This document shows, in pieces, positions 1-5,965 of a stretch of DNA of 6,007 nt. The notes beneath the pieces were generated by a model. The model was not told the DNA's origin. It saw nothing but the letters and a program-made list of their open reading frames with translations, and made no database searches. The stretch comes from an uncultured Flavobacteriaceae bacterium (GTDB taxonomy: Bacteria; Bacteroidota; Bacteroidia; Flavobacteriales; Flavobacteriaceae). The DNA lies in the NCBI GenBank assembly GCA_937901915.1, contig CALGUD010000063.1:1-6007 (forward strand), written 5' to 3'. Each line of letters starts with the position of its first letter. Position 1 is the first letter of the stretch. Position numbers and translations under genes: made by a program.

Positions 1-23
1 CTGATAAACTATTCAAAACATAA

Positions 24-49
24 AGTGGCCGGAATTTCTTCCGACCACT
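24..49 (-). terminator. Rho-independent-type hairpin terminator of the receptor gene
   Basis: Arms 25-34 and 39-48 form a 10-bp stem, extended to 11 bp by the A24-T49 pair, around a 4-nt loop. Read on the minus strand the loop is GAAA (a GNRA tetraloop), every position pairs, and one pair is a U-G wobble. Read on the plus strand that same pair becomes a C-A mismatch. The RNA that folds best is therefore the minus-strand one. A T-rich stretch (TTTATGTTTT, about 23-14) follows on the minus strand. It lies about 50 nt past the receptor stop codon, so I infer it ends that transcript. The T tract is interrupted, so termination strength is uncertain. Confidence 0.65.
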
Positions 50-51
50 AC

Positions 52-74
52 TGGCCGTAAGGCTTCTTTTTTAT
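52..74 (+). terminator. Possible weak plus-strand terminator
   Basis: GGCC-GTAA-GGCT (52-63) can form a short 4-bp stem, including one G-U pair, with a GNRA-type loop. It is followed directly by TCTTTTTTATTT. It could end a plus-strand transcript entering from left of the window, converging on the receptor gene. The stem is very short and no such gene is visible, so this is tentative. Confidence 0.25.
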
Positions 75-98
75 TTATTATTATCCATCAATTAATAA

Positions 99-2624
99 CT
101 AATCCTCACCATTTCCTTCTCCCATTCCTTCTCCGTTTCTACCAATACCACCTCTTTCACGTTCTTTTTGTTGATTAAAGCGATACGTAAAAGAAACATT
201 AACCTGCCTTTTACGCCATTGAAATTCACTCTCGGAATAAAAAGTAGGGTTAAATGTTTCTGACCTACGCTTTCTTGTATTAAATACGTCACTCACGTTG
301 ATATTTACTGTGGCGTTATCATTAAAAAGGTCTTTACTGGCTCCTAAATTAGCACTCAAAAATGATTTACTCTTTACAAAGCCGTTATCAAAAGGAGACC
401 TGTAAAACATTCTGGCCTGTAATCCTATATCAGCAGGGAGTGTAACCTGGGTATTGAAACGTGCAAAATAACTTATATTTTCACCATCTATTTCCCTTGT
501 CTCTATAGCGTCATTTACAAAAGTTTCATATGTGCCATCCTGCTTAAATCCGAATAAGTTAAAATCTCCGGATAATCGTAACCATCTTACAGGATTATAT
601 GACAAGGTCATTTCTACACCATATCTGTCTTCTTCCCCTGCATTTATAGGCTGAGAACTTAAAATTGGGATTTGCTCCACATCATCCTCATCAACAACCC
701 CATCCCCATTCAGGTCTTCGTCACTTTGTATTTCAAAAAATTCACCTGTAGCAACTGTAATTCGTTGAAACAGATCGGTTGAATGCTGGTAATAAATGCT
801 GGTACTAAGCGTAAATTTATCCCAGTTTCTTAAATAACCAATTTCAAACGCATTGGTAAACATTGGGTTTAAATTCGGATTACCGGATACTATGTTAGTA
901 TCGTCTGTATAACCGTAAAATGGATTCAGGTCCCAAAATCTAGGACGACGTAATCGTCGGCTATAACTTAATTGAATGGTTTCATTTTCACCCAATTCAT
1001 ATCCGGTATGAAGGGTAGGAAAAAAATTGCTGTAATTTTTATCTTCGGTAACATTCCTACCACTTATGGATTTGATAGAAATATCAGAAATTTCCATTCT
1101 GAGGCCTGCTAAAAAAGTAAATTTTCCAAATTTATTACCGTATTGAGTATAAAAAGCATGAATACCTTCATTATATTCCAGATTATTAGTTAACCCTTCC
1201 TGTAATTCTCCGCTTCTAATTACCTGTGAATTACTACGGATGGCATTTATCTCACTTTTATATCCTGCTTCAAATTGTCCTTCATTCTCATTAAAAGGCA
1301 AAACATAGTCAGCCTGGATCAATATATTTTCCTGCTGTTCCTTATTGAGAGAAGTATCTACCCCGTCAATGCCGGCTCCTTCAATATAATCATTAATATA
1401 CCTGGAGTCTTCTGTCTCTTCTTCATCTTCATAATTAAAAATTAATGTGAGTTTATGATTTCCCTCTTCATTGAATTTTGATTCATAATTCAAATTAATT
1501 CCTTTTTCCACTTCATCTTCAAGCTCCAGCTCATCTCGTAGCCTAATACTGCTAATTTCACGATTTGCCTTATAATCTCTGTAAATCATATCGGTATTAT
1601 TTTGGCTGTCTCCAAGATTATATGAAAAAGAGGCAAGTAAAGTATTCCTGTCATTAAAATAATATTCAGCACCAATTCTAAGGTTATAATCTTCTCCCCT
1701 TCGTTGCCTTTGCTGAGATTGTTCCAAATATCTGCTTACCACATCAGAGTCACCTTCAAAATAGGTTGTATTGGTATATCCGCCCCCGGGTGAGTTTTGG
1801 TATCTGTAACCCAATGATGAAAATATATTGAATTTTTCAGTTTTAAAATTGAGGTTAGCACTGGTTTGTGAATATGGATAATATCCCATTGTAGTTTGTA
1901 AAGAACCGTTAAACCCGAGATCTTCCCCTTTTTTTAAGATGATATTTAATATACCTCCGGACCCCTCGGCATCGTATCTGGCAGATGGGTTTGTAACTAC
2001 CTCAACCCTTTCAATTGCATCAGAAGGTAATTGCCTTAATAAATCAGAGCCGCTCATGCCTGAATTATCCGGACGCCCGTTAATGAGTACCCGCACATTT
2101 TCATTACCTCTGAGGCTTATATTTCCATCTATATCAACCGAAACTGAGGGTACATTATCCAAAACATTTAAAGCATCGGTTCCTTGTGAAGTAATATCTT
2201 TACCTACGTTGAATACTTTTTTGTCCAGTTGTATCTGTACTGTGGTTTTTTCCCCTACAATTTCAACTGCATCAAGTTGTGCGATATCTAATTCTAGTTT
2301 TACAATTCCTAGGTCTTTAGAACTAGTTAGACTTTGATTTGGTAATTCGAACTTCTTATATGATATAAACTCTATCCTTATATTATAGTTTCCCGGTTGA
2401 GCTTCAACATCAAATTGTCCGTTTATATTTGTAATTCCCCCGGTTACTACGTCCGGATTTTCTACACTTTCTAATACTAACGTAGCATATTCAAGAGGTT
2501 CACCTGTTTCGGCATCTAAAACTTTTCCTGTTATATTTATAGAACGTTGGGGGGGGGCTTGTGCAATTAAAGCAGTAAAATTTAATGAAGCAAATAAAAA
2601 TAATAGGGTATGTTTAAGTGTCAT
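99..2624 (-). CDS. TonB-dependent-receptor-like outer-membrane beta-barrel protein
   Basis: Predicted outer-membrane receptor of 841 residues. Residues 1-21/23 are a signal peptide: Lys4, a hydrophobic core, then ALIAQA. Residues about 30-112 form a carboxypeptidase-regulatory-like beta-sandwich (ITGKVLDAETGEPLEYATL; TNINGQFDVEAQPGNYNIRI). Residues about 130-232 form the plug (ALNVLDNVPSVSVD, ISLRGNENVRVLINGRP, IERVEVVTNPSARYDAEGSGGILNI). The remainder is alternating aromatic beta-strand sequence ending in VNVSFTYRF (808-816). This architecture matches the Bacteroidota 'outer membrane beta-barrel family' relatives of TonB-dependent transporters rather than SusC, and no susD lies beside it. 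The substrate cannot be told from the sequence. Odd points are a nine-C run in codons 23-26, a calcium-loop-like insert at 637-648, and a 25-residue Gly/Glu/Arg-rich tail after the last strand. The ATG at 2624 is supported by the signal peptide; its leader has no Shine-Dalgarno. Confidence 0.9.
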   Translation of the reverse strand: MTLKHTLLFLFASLNFTALIAQAPPQRSINITGKVLDAETGEPLEYATLVLESVENPDVVTGGITNINGQFDVEAQPGNYNIRIEFISYKKFELPNQSLTSSKDLGIVKLELDIAQLDAVEIVGEKTTVQIQLDKKVFNVGKDITSQGTDALNVLDNVPSVSVDIDGNISLRGNENVRVLINGRPDNSGMSGSDLLRQLPSDAIERVEVVTNPSARYDAEGSGGILNIILKKGEDLGFNGSLQTTMGYYPYSQTSANLNFKTEKFNIFSSLGYRYQNSPGGGYTNTTYFEGDSDVVSRYLEQSQQRQRRGEDYNLRIGAEYYFNDRNTLLASFSYNLGDSQNNTDMIYRDYKANREISSIRLRDELELEDEVEKGINLNYESKFNEEGNHKLTLIFNYEDEEETEDSRYINDYIEGAGIDGVDTSLNKEQQENILIQADYVLPFNENEGQFEAGYKSEINAIRSNSQVIRSGELQEGLTNNLEYNEGIHAFYTQYGNKFGKFTFLAGLRMEISDISIKSISGRNVTEDKNYSNFFPTLHTGYELGENETIQLSYSRRLRRPRFWDLNPFYGYTDDTNIVSGNPNLNPMFTNAFEIGYLRNWDKFTLSTSIYYQHSTDLFQRITVATGEFFEIQSDEDLNGDGVVDEDDVEQIPILSSQPINAGEEDRYGVEMTLSYNPVRWLRLSGDFNLFGFKQDGTYETFVNDAIETREIDGENISYFARFNTQVTLPADIGLQARMFYRSPFDNGFVKSKSFLSANLGASKDLFNDNATVNINVSDVFNTRKRRSETFNPTFYSESEFQWRKRQVNVSFTYRFNQQKERERGGIGRNGEGMGEGNGED
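681..716 (-). other. EF-hand/dockerin-like calcium loop within the receptor barrel
   Basis: Residues 637-648 read DLNGDGVVDEDD, with acidic or amide residues at loop positions 1, 3, 5, 9 and 12 and Gly at 6. This is the spacing of an EF-hand or dockerin Ca2+ loop. It lies between predicted beta-strands (about 622-629 and 667-676), so it probably sits in an extracellular loop. Calcium binding is inferred from the motif alone. Confidence 0.5.
2549..2557 (-). repeat. Nine-base poly-C tract in the receptor N-terminus
   Basis: On the coding strand there are nine consecutive C, covering the end of Ala23, Pro24, Pro25 and the first base of Gln26, directly at the signal-peptide cleavage region. At the present length the frame is open. 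Removing one C gives a TAA three codons past the tract, and adding one C gives a TGA about sixteen codons past it. Such tracts slip during replication in other bacteria, which makes this a candidate ON/OFF switch; here that is inference. Confidence 0.6.
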
Positions 2625-2650
2625 ATTTTTAAGTAAAGTAAATAAAGGGA

Positions 2651-2658
2651 CAAAAGTA
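2651..2658 (-). promoter_or_regulatory. Bacteroidota-type -7 element for the receptor gene
   Basis: The minus strand reads TACTTTTG, a match to the TAnnTTTG -7 consensus of Bacteroidota primary sigma factor, about 27 nt before the receptor ATG. No exact TTTG -33 partner is seen; the nearest is TTTA at 2686-2683 with a long 24-nt spacer. An imperfectly conserved -33 is common in this phylum. Confidence 0.45.
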
Positions 2659-2732
2659 GACCAACCGATTTAAGTACACGGTTAAAGGATTGTTAAATAA
2701 AGAAAGAAGAGAAATCAATTAAGTTAAAATTG

Positions 2733-3074
2733 TTATAAAATAGAATTTATGAGCTGGGGAGGCCTTCCGATAACGGCTTTATCATTGTTTACTACAATAG
2801 GCCTTTCAATCAGGTTTGGGTGCTTTACCATAGCTTGAACGATTTCATCATCTGTAAGTTCCTTTCCCTTAAAGTTTTCCTTCCAGGTAGATTCATTTTT
2901 TCTAATAAGCTCTTTCGGTTTGATATTTAATAATTTAAGAATTTCCTTCAATTCACTTTCATCTGGATTCTTTTCCAGGTATTTTATTATTTTAAATTCT
3001 TTGCCTGATTTTTCTATAATTTGTAATCCTTCGCGTGATTTTTGGCACCGTGGATTGTGATAGATCTTTATCAT
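2733..3074 (-). CDS. ArsC/YfgD-family thioredoxin-fold reductase-like protein
   Basis: Small protein of 113 residues with the arsenate reductase (glutaredoxin-type) fold. The N-terminus IKIYHNPRCQKSR places the catalytic Cys at residue 10, and the family's three Arg are visible at R58 (ELIRKNE), R91 (ERPIVV) and R104 (IGRPP). In plasmid ArsC these bind arsenate and the Cys reduces it to arsenite with glutathione and glutaredoxin. The YHNPRC...KSR form and short length look more like E. coli YfgD, whose physiological role is unclear. No arsR, arsB or acr3 gene is nearby, so arsenic resistance is not implied. The open frame extends upstream to an ATG at 3146, but that would overlap the HAD gene by 68 nt and precede the conserved strand. 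The ATG at 3074 starts exactly at the fold and lies 4 nt after the HAD stop. It is the last gene of the probable prfB operon. Confidence 0.85.
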   Translation of the reverse strand: MIKIYHNPRCQKSREGLQIIEKSGKEFKIIKYLEKNPDESELKEILKLLNIKPKELIRKNESTWKENFKGKELTDDEIVQAMVKHPNLIERPIVVNNDKAVIGRPPQLINSIL

Positions 3075-3078
3075 GTTA

Positions 3079-3702
3079 TTAAATATATATGTTATAGCCT
3101 TTAAGGTCTTCAATGAGGTTTTCGGGCGTTGAAAAATGAATGCCATTAATACCCAGTTCCTCAGCCGCTTTTATATTACGCAAATTATCATCTATAAAAA
3201 TAGAATGAGAAGGTTTATCAATAGTGAAGCGGTCTAATGTTATTTCATAGATTTCTCTAAAAGGCTTTCTTGTTTTTTCTACTCCCGAAACAACTATTCC
3301 TTCAAACCAACTTAAAAACTCAAACCGTTTTAAAGCAATAGGAAAAGTTTCTGCGCTCCAATTAGTCAAAGCCACTATTTTATATTGTTTCTTCTCTCTT
3401 AATTTCTTTAAAACTTCAACGGTTTCCTGAATAGGGCCTTTTAACATTTTTTCCCACTCACCGTAAAACATTTTTATTTCTTTTTCATGTTCAGGAAACT
3501 TAATAACCAAATCTTCTGTAGCCTTAGAAAGCGGATAACCGGCATCCTGATTTTCATTCCAGTCACTATCACAAATATTGTGTAAGAACCATTCCATTTT
3601 TTGAGTATCTCCATCAAAGACTTCACGGTACAGGTATCTTGGGTTCCAATCAATAAGTACACCGCCAAGGTCAAATATAATTGTGTTAATGTTTTTGCTC
3701 AT
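3079..3702 (-). CDS. HAD-superfamily hydrolase (YihX-like)
   Basis: A 207-residue cytoplasmic haloacid-dehalogenase-superfamily protein. Motif I is FDLGGVLIDWN with nucleophile Asp11. The second Asp of the usual DxD is Gly13, as in the YihX / epoxide-hydrolase-N-terminal-like branch. Residues about 16-85 form a small helical cap. Motif II is ALTNWS (Thr113, Asn114), motif III is the Lys of TRKPFREIYE (Lys146), and motif IV is FIDDNLRN (Asp171, Asp172). All four motifs are present, so the protein should be active. E. coli YihX releases phosphate from glucose-1-phosphate, but the substrate here cannot be assigned. The start at 3702 lies 4 nt after the prfB stop and the stop lies 4 nt before the ArsC-like start, so translation is probably coupled. 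The leader has no Shine-Dalgarno. Confidence 0.88.
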   Translation of the reverse strand: MSKNINTIIFDLGGVLIDWNPRYLYREVFDGDTQKMEWFLHNICDSDWNENQDAGYPLSKATEDLVIKFPEHEKEIKMFYGEWEKMLKGPIQETVEVLKKLREKKQYKIVALTNWSAETFPIALKRFEFLSWFEGIVVSGVEKTRKPFREIYEITLDRFTIDKPSHSIFIDDNLRNIKAAEELGINGIHFSTPENLIEDLKGYNIYI

Positions 3703-3706
3703 AATT

Positions 3707-4805
3707 TTAGCTTTCTTCTTTTTGCCCCATCATCATCAGGTAGGCTTTTAAAAATCCGTCGAGGTCTCCATCCATTACAGCATCTACATTTCCGGTTTCA
3801 AAACCGGTTCTAACATCTTTAACTAATTTATACGGGTGCATTACATAATTTCGTATCTGTGAGCCCCACTCAATTTTCATTTTACCTGCTTCAATTTCAT
3901 CACGGGCAGCCTGACGCTTTTTAAGTTCGATTTCATATAGCCGCGATTTAAGCATTTGCATTGCCTTTTCTCTATTTTCCAATTGAGAGCGTGTTTCGGA
4001 GTTGTGAATAATAATCCCGGTAGGATGGTGGGTAAGTATGGCTTTGGTTTCCACCTTATTCACATTCTGTCCCCCTGCACCGCTTGAACGGGCAAAATCC
4101 CAGGAAATATGGGCCGGATTTATTTCAATTTCAATGGAATCATCAGCTAAAGGATATACATAAACGGATGCAAATGAAGTATGTCTTTTGGCATTGCTGT
4201 CAAAAGGTGAGATACGCACGAGCCTGTGCACGCCGTTTTCGCCTTTTAACCATCCAAATGCAAATTCTCCTTCAAATTCAACTGTAACGGTTTTTATTCC
4301 CGCTACATCTCCTGCCTGGTAGTTTAATTCTTTTATTTTGTAACCATTTTTTTCACCCCACATTAAATACATACGCATAAGCATTGCAGCCCAGTCACAG
4401 CTTTCTGTACCACCGGCGCCTGCTGTAATTTGTAATACAGCACTCATGTTGTCACCTTCATCAGAAAGCATATTTCGGAATTCGAGCCCTTCAATAAGAG
4501 TTGTAGCTTTATTGAATTGTTGCATCACATCTTCTTCCGAAGCTTCACCTTCTTTATAATAATCATATAATACTTCCAGGTCACTAACTAATGATACAGA
4601 AGTATTATAGTCGTCCACCCATTTCTTTTTAGAGCGGAGTTCTCTCATAAAAGCTTCAGCTTCCTTAGGATTATTCCAAAAATCGGGGGAAAGTGTTTTT
4701 TCTTCTTCGTTTTGAATTTCAATAGATTTGGCATCTACGTCAAAGATACCTCCTTAACGCACCAAGACGCTCAATAAGATCTTTAACCTGATCCGAACTC
4801 AACAT
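3707..4805 (-). CDS. prfB: Peptide chain release factor 2 (with programmed +1 frameshift)
   Basis: Release factor 2 reads UGA and UAA and triggers peptide release in the ribosome. The gene is in two frames. Residues 1-21 run from the ATG at 4805 (MLSSDQVKDLIERLGALRRYL) to a TGA at 4742-4740. A +1 shift skips T4742 and continues with GAC GTA GAT (DVDAK...) to the TAA at 3709-3707, giving 365 residues, the same length as E. coli RF2. Key motifs are AGAGGTESCDWA (about 128-139), the stop-codon tripeptide SPF at 199-201, and the catalytic GGQ at 244-246 within SSGAGGQNVNKVET. The residue matching E. coli position 246 is Ser rather than the K-12 Thr. Starting at the internal ATG at 4648 would lose 52 residues of domain 1, so that start is wrong. 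No in-frame start lies upstream of 4805 before a TAG at 4850. It is the first gene of the probable three-gene operon and is autoregulated through the frameshift. Confidence 0.96.
4739..4754 (-). promoter_or_regulatory. prfB +1 programmed ribosomal frameshift site
   Basis: The minus strand reads AGGAGGTATCTTTGAC: a Shine-Dalgarno-like AGGAGG (4754-4749), a 3-nt spacer, the slippery CTT (4745-4743), the in-frame TGA (4742-4740) and a following C. It differs by one base from the E. coli site AGGGGGTATCTTTGAC. When RF2 is scarce the ribosome pauses at UGA and peptidyl-tRNA-Leu slips to UUU, which allows full-length RF2 to be made. When RF2 is plentiful, termination yields a 21-residue peptide. 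The mechanism is established for the family; its use here is inferred from sequence identity. Confidence 0.95.
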
Positions 4806-4810
4806 ATCAT
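4799..4810 (-). other. Four-codon upstream ORF overlapping the prfB start
   Basis: An out-of-frame ATG five nt before the prfB ATG reads ATG ATA TGT TGA, so its UGA stop overlaps the second prfB codon. It sits directly after the ten-A run. It may be chance. If the first ATG is used, termination at a UGA, the codon RF2 itself reads, would occur on top of the prfB start. No evidence beyond sequence. Confidence 0.2.
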
Positions 4811-4819
4811 TTTTTTTTT

Positions 4820-4827
4820 CAAATGTA
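4820..4827 (-). promoter_or_regulatory. Bacteroidota-type -7 element for the prfB operon
   Basis: The minus strand reads TACATTTG, fitting TAnnTTTG, 14 nt before the prfB ATG, which would give a very short leader of under 10 nt. A run of ten A (4819-4810) separates it from the start region. A weak -33 candidate TTTA lies at 4845-4842 with a short 14-nt spacer, so the assignment rests mainly on the -7 motif. Confidence 0.4.
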
Positions 4828-4966
4828 AAACTCTTTTTCTTTAAACCCTATACTATTAACTATTTTGTTGATTCTTTTAAATGTCAATAAGAGGAATTTT
4901 ATTTTAATATTATCTATTACTTTTTACCGAACTTTTTTTACTTAATTCTATATCGTTGAATTTCTG

Positions 4967-4974
4967 TAGTTTTG
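4967..4974 (+). promoter_or_regulatory. Bacteroidota-type -7 element for the aldolase gene
   Basis: The plus strand reads TAGTTTTG, matching TAnnTTTG, 19 nt before the ATG at 4994. No TTTG -33 element is found at the usual 17-23 nt spacing. The 188-nt region 4806-4993 between the divergent genes is strongly AT-rich and shows nothing else recognisable. Confidence 0.45.
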
Positions 4975-4993
4975 ACTTGAAACTTATAAGAAT

Positions 4994-5965
4994 ATGAAGA
5001 TAAACTTAATCAGCGATACCAATTCCGTACCTACAAAAAGAATGTTGGAAGCCATGATGGGAGCTAAAGTTGGGAATGATGCCTTTAAAACAGACCCTGA
5101 CACTAACAGGCTTGAAGAGAAGGTTGCCAGTATGTTTAAAATGGATACTGCCATGTTTTTTCCTAGTGGAACAATGGCTAATCAAACTGCAATTAAATTA
5201 CATACCCAACCGGGTGATCAGGTAATATGTGATAAATTCGCACACGTGTATAATTATGAAGGAGGTGGAATGAGTTTTAATAGTGGGGTATCCTGTAAGT
5301 TAATTGATGGGGTCAGAGGGATGTTTACTGCAGAGCAGGTACAGAAAGCTGTTAATCCACCTGAGTTTTACCACAGTCCCCTTACAACGCTGGTATGTTT
5401 AGAAAATACAACCAATAAAGGTGGAGGAGCTTGTTGGGATTTTAATGAAATACAAAAAATACGGGAGGTTTGTAATAAGAATAATTTGGGGTTACACCTG
5501 GATGGTGCACGTTTGTGGAATGCTTTGGTGGAAAAAAATGAATCGCCAGTTCAGTACGGCGAAATTTTTGATACGATTTCGGTTTGTTTAAGTAAAGGGT
5601 TGGGCTGCCCGGTAGGATCCTTATTGGTAGGTAAAAAGGAAATGATAGATAAAGCATTTCGAATTAAGAAAATGCTTGGGGGGCTTATGTGCCAATCAGG
5701 TTACCTTGCTGCTGCCGGTATTTATGCTTTAGATCATCATATTGAGCGACTGGCCAAAGATCATCAAAAAGCAAAAGAACTTGGAAATGTTCTAAAGAAT
5801 TTGTCTTATATAAAAAAGGTAGAACCAATAGAGACAAATATTATCATCTTTAATCTTGATGAAAACATAGATGAAATGGTATTTATAGAAAAATTAAGAG
5901 AGAAAAATATTGAAATTATTTCTATGGGGGATTCCAAATTAAGAATTGTAACGGATCATTCCTAA
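4994..5965 (+). CDS. Threonine-aldolase-family PLP enzyme, short and divergent
   Basis: A 323-residue fold-type I PLP enzyme related to low-specificity L-threonine aldolase (LtaE/GLY1), which cleaves threonine or allo-threonine to glycine and acetaldehyde. Visible landmarks are FFPSGTMANQ (phosphate loop, 56-65), His84 in AHVY (PLP stacking), His127, ENTTNKGGG (137-145), HLDGAR (Asp170, Arg173), and SKGLGCPVGS with the PLP lysine Lys201. Three departures from the family stand out. The N-terminal SDTVTxPT motif reads SDTNSVPT. The GGGMRQ motif reads GGLMCQ (Leu231, Cys233), losing the Arg that corresponds to E. coli Arg229. The protein ends at RIVTDHS, where relatives have VTHLD plus roughly 20 more residues. 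The cofactor site looks intact, but substrate handling may be altered or the gene may be decaying. The gene is monocistronic as far as can be seen and runs divergently from prfB. The start at 4994 gives the expected family N-terminus. Confidence 0.85.
   Translation: MKINLISDTNSVPTKRMLEAMMGAKVGNDAFKTDPDTNRLEEKVASMFKMDTAMFFPSGTMANQTAIKLHTQPGDQVICDKFAHVYNYEGGGMSFNSGVSCKLIDGVRGMFTAEQVQKAVNPPEFYHSPLTTLVCLENTTNKGGGACWDFNEIQKIREVCNKNNLGLHLDGARLWNALVEKNESPVQYGEIFDTISVCLSKGLGCPVGSLLVGKKEMIDKAFRIKKMLGGLMCQSGYLAAAGIYALDHHIERLAKDHQKAKELGNVLKNLSYIKKVEPIETNIIIFNLDENIDEMVFIEKLREKNIEIISMGDSKLRIVTDHS

Noticed and set aside
1939..2337. 132-codon open frame on the plus strand inside the receptor gene
   Set aside because: It lies antisense to the conserved plug domain, the translation has no recognisable domain, and the minus-strand protein fully explains the sequence.
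99..2624. SusC-type component of a polysaccharide utilisation locus
   Set aside because: No SusD-like lipoprotein, glycoside hydrolase or sigma/anti-sigma pair is adjacent, and the length and architecture fit the shorter beta-barrel family.
2733..3074. Arsenic-resistance locus
   Set aside because: Only the ArsC-like protein is present; no regulator, arsenite exporter or other ars gene is nearby, and the sequence resembles YfgD more than plasmid ArsC.
3075..3146. Longer N-terminus for the ArsC-like protein, starting at 3146
   Set aside because: The extra 24 residues overlap the end of the HAD gene and precede the conserved first strand; the ATG at 3074 fits the family and the 4-nt spacing.
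3707..4648. prfB as a 313-residue protein starting at the ATG at 4648
   Set aside because: Upstream in-frame sequence (DVDAKSIEIQNEEEK, then DFWNNPKEAEAF) is typical RF2 and connects through the canonical frameshift to an ATG at 4805.
4740..4742. In-frame TGA in prfB read as a pseudogene-causing stop or sequencing error
   Set aside because: The surrounding AGGAGGTATCTTTGAC is the known RF2 programmed frameshift signal, so the interruption is functional.
5259..5272. Internal Shine-Dalgarno AAGGAGGTG followed by ATG in the aldolase gene
   Set aside because: It encodes the ordinary Glu-Gly-Gly-Gly-Met stretch, the genes here do not use Shine-Dalgarno starts, and a product from Met93 would lack the phosphate loop and His84.
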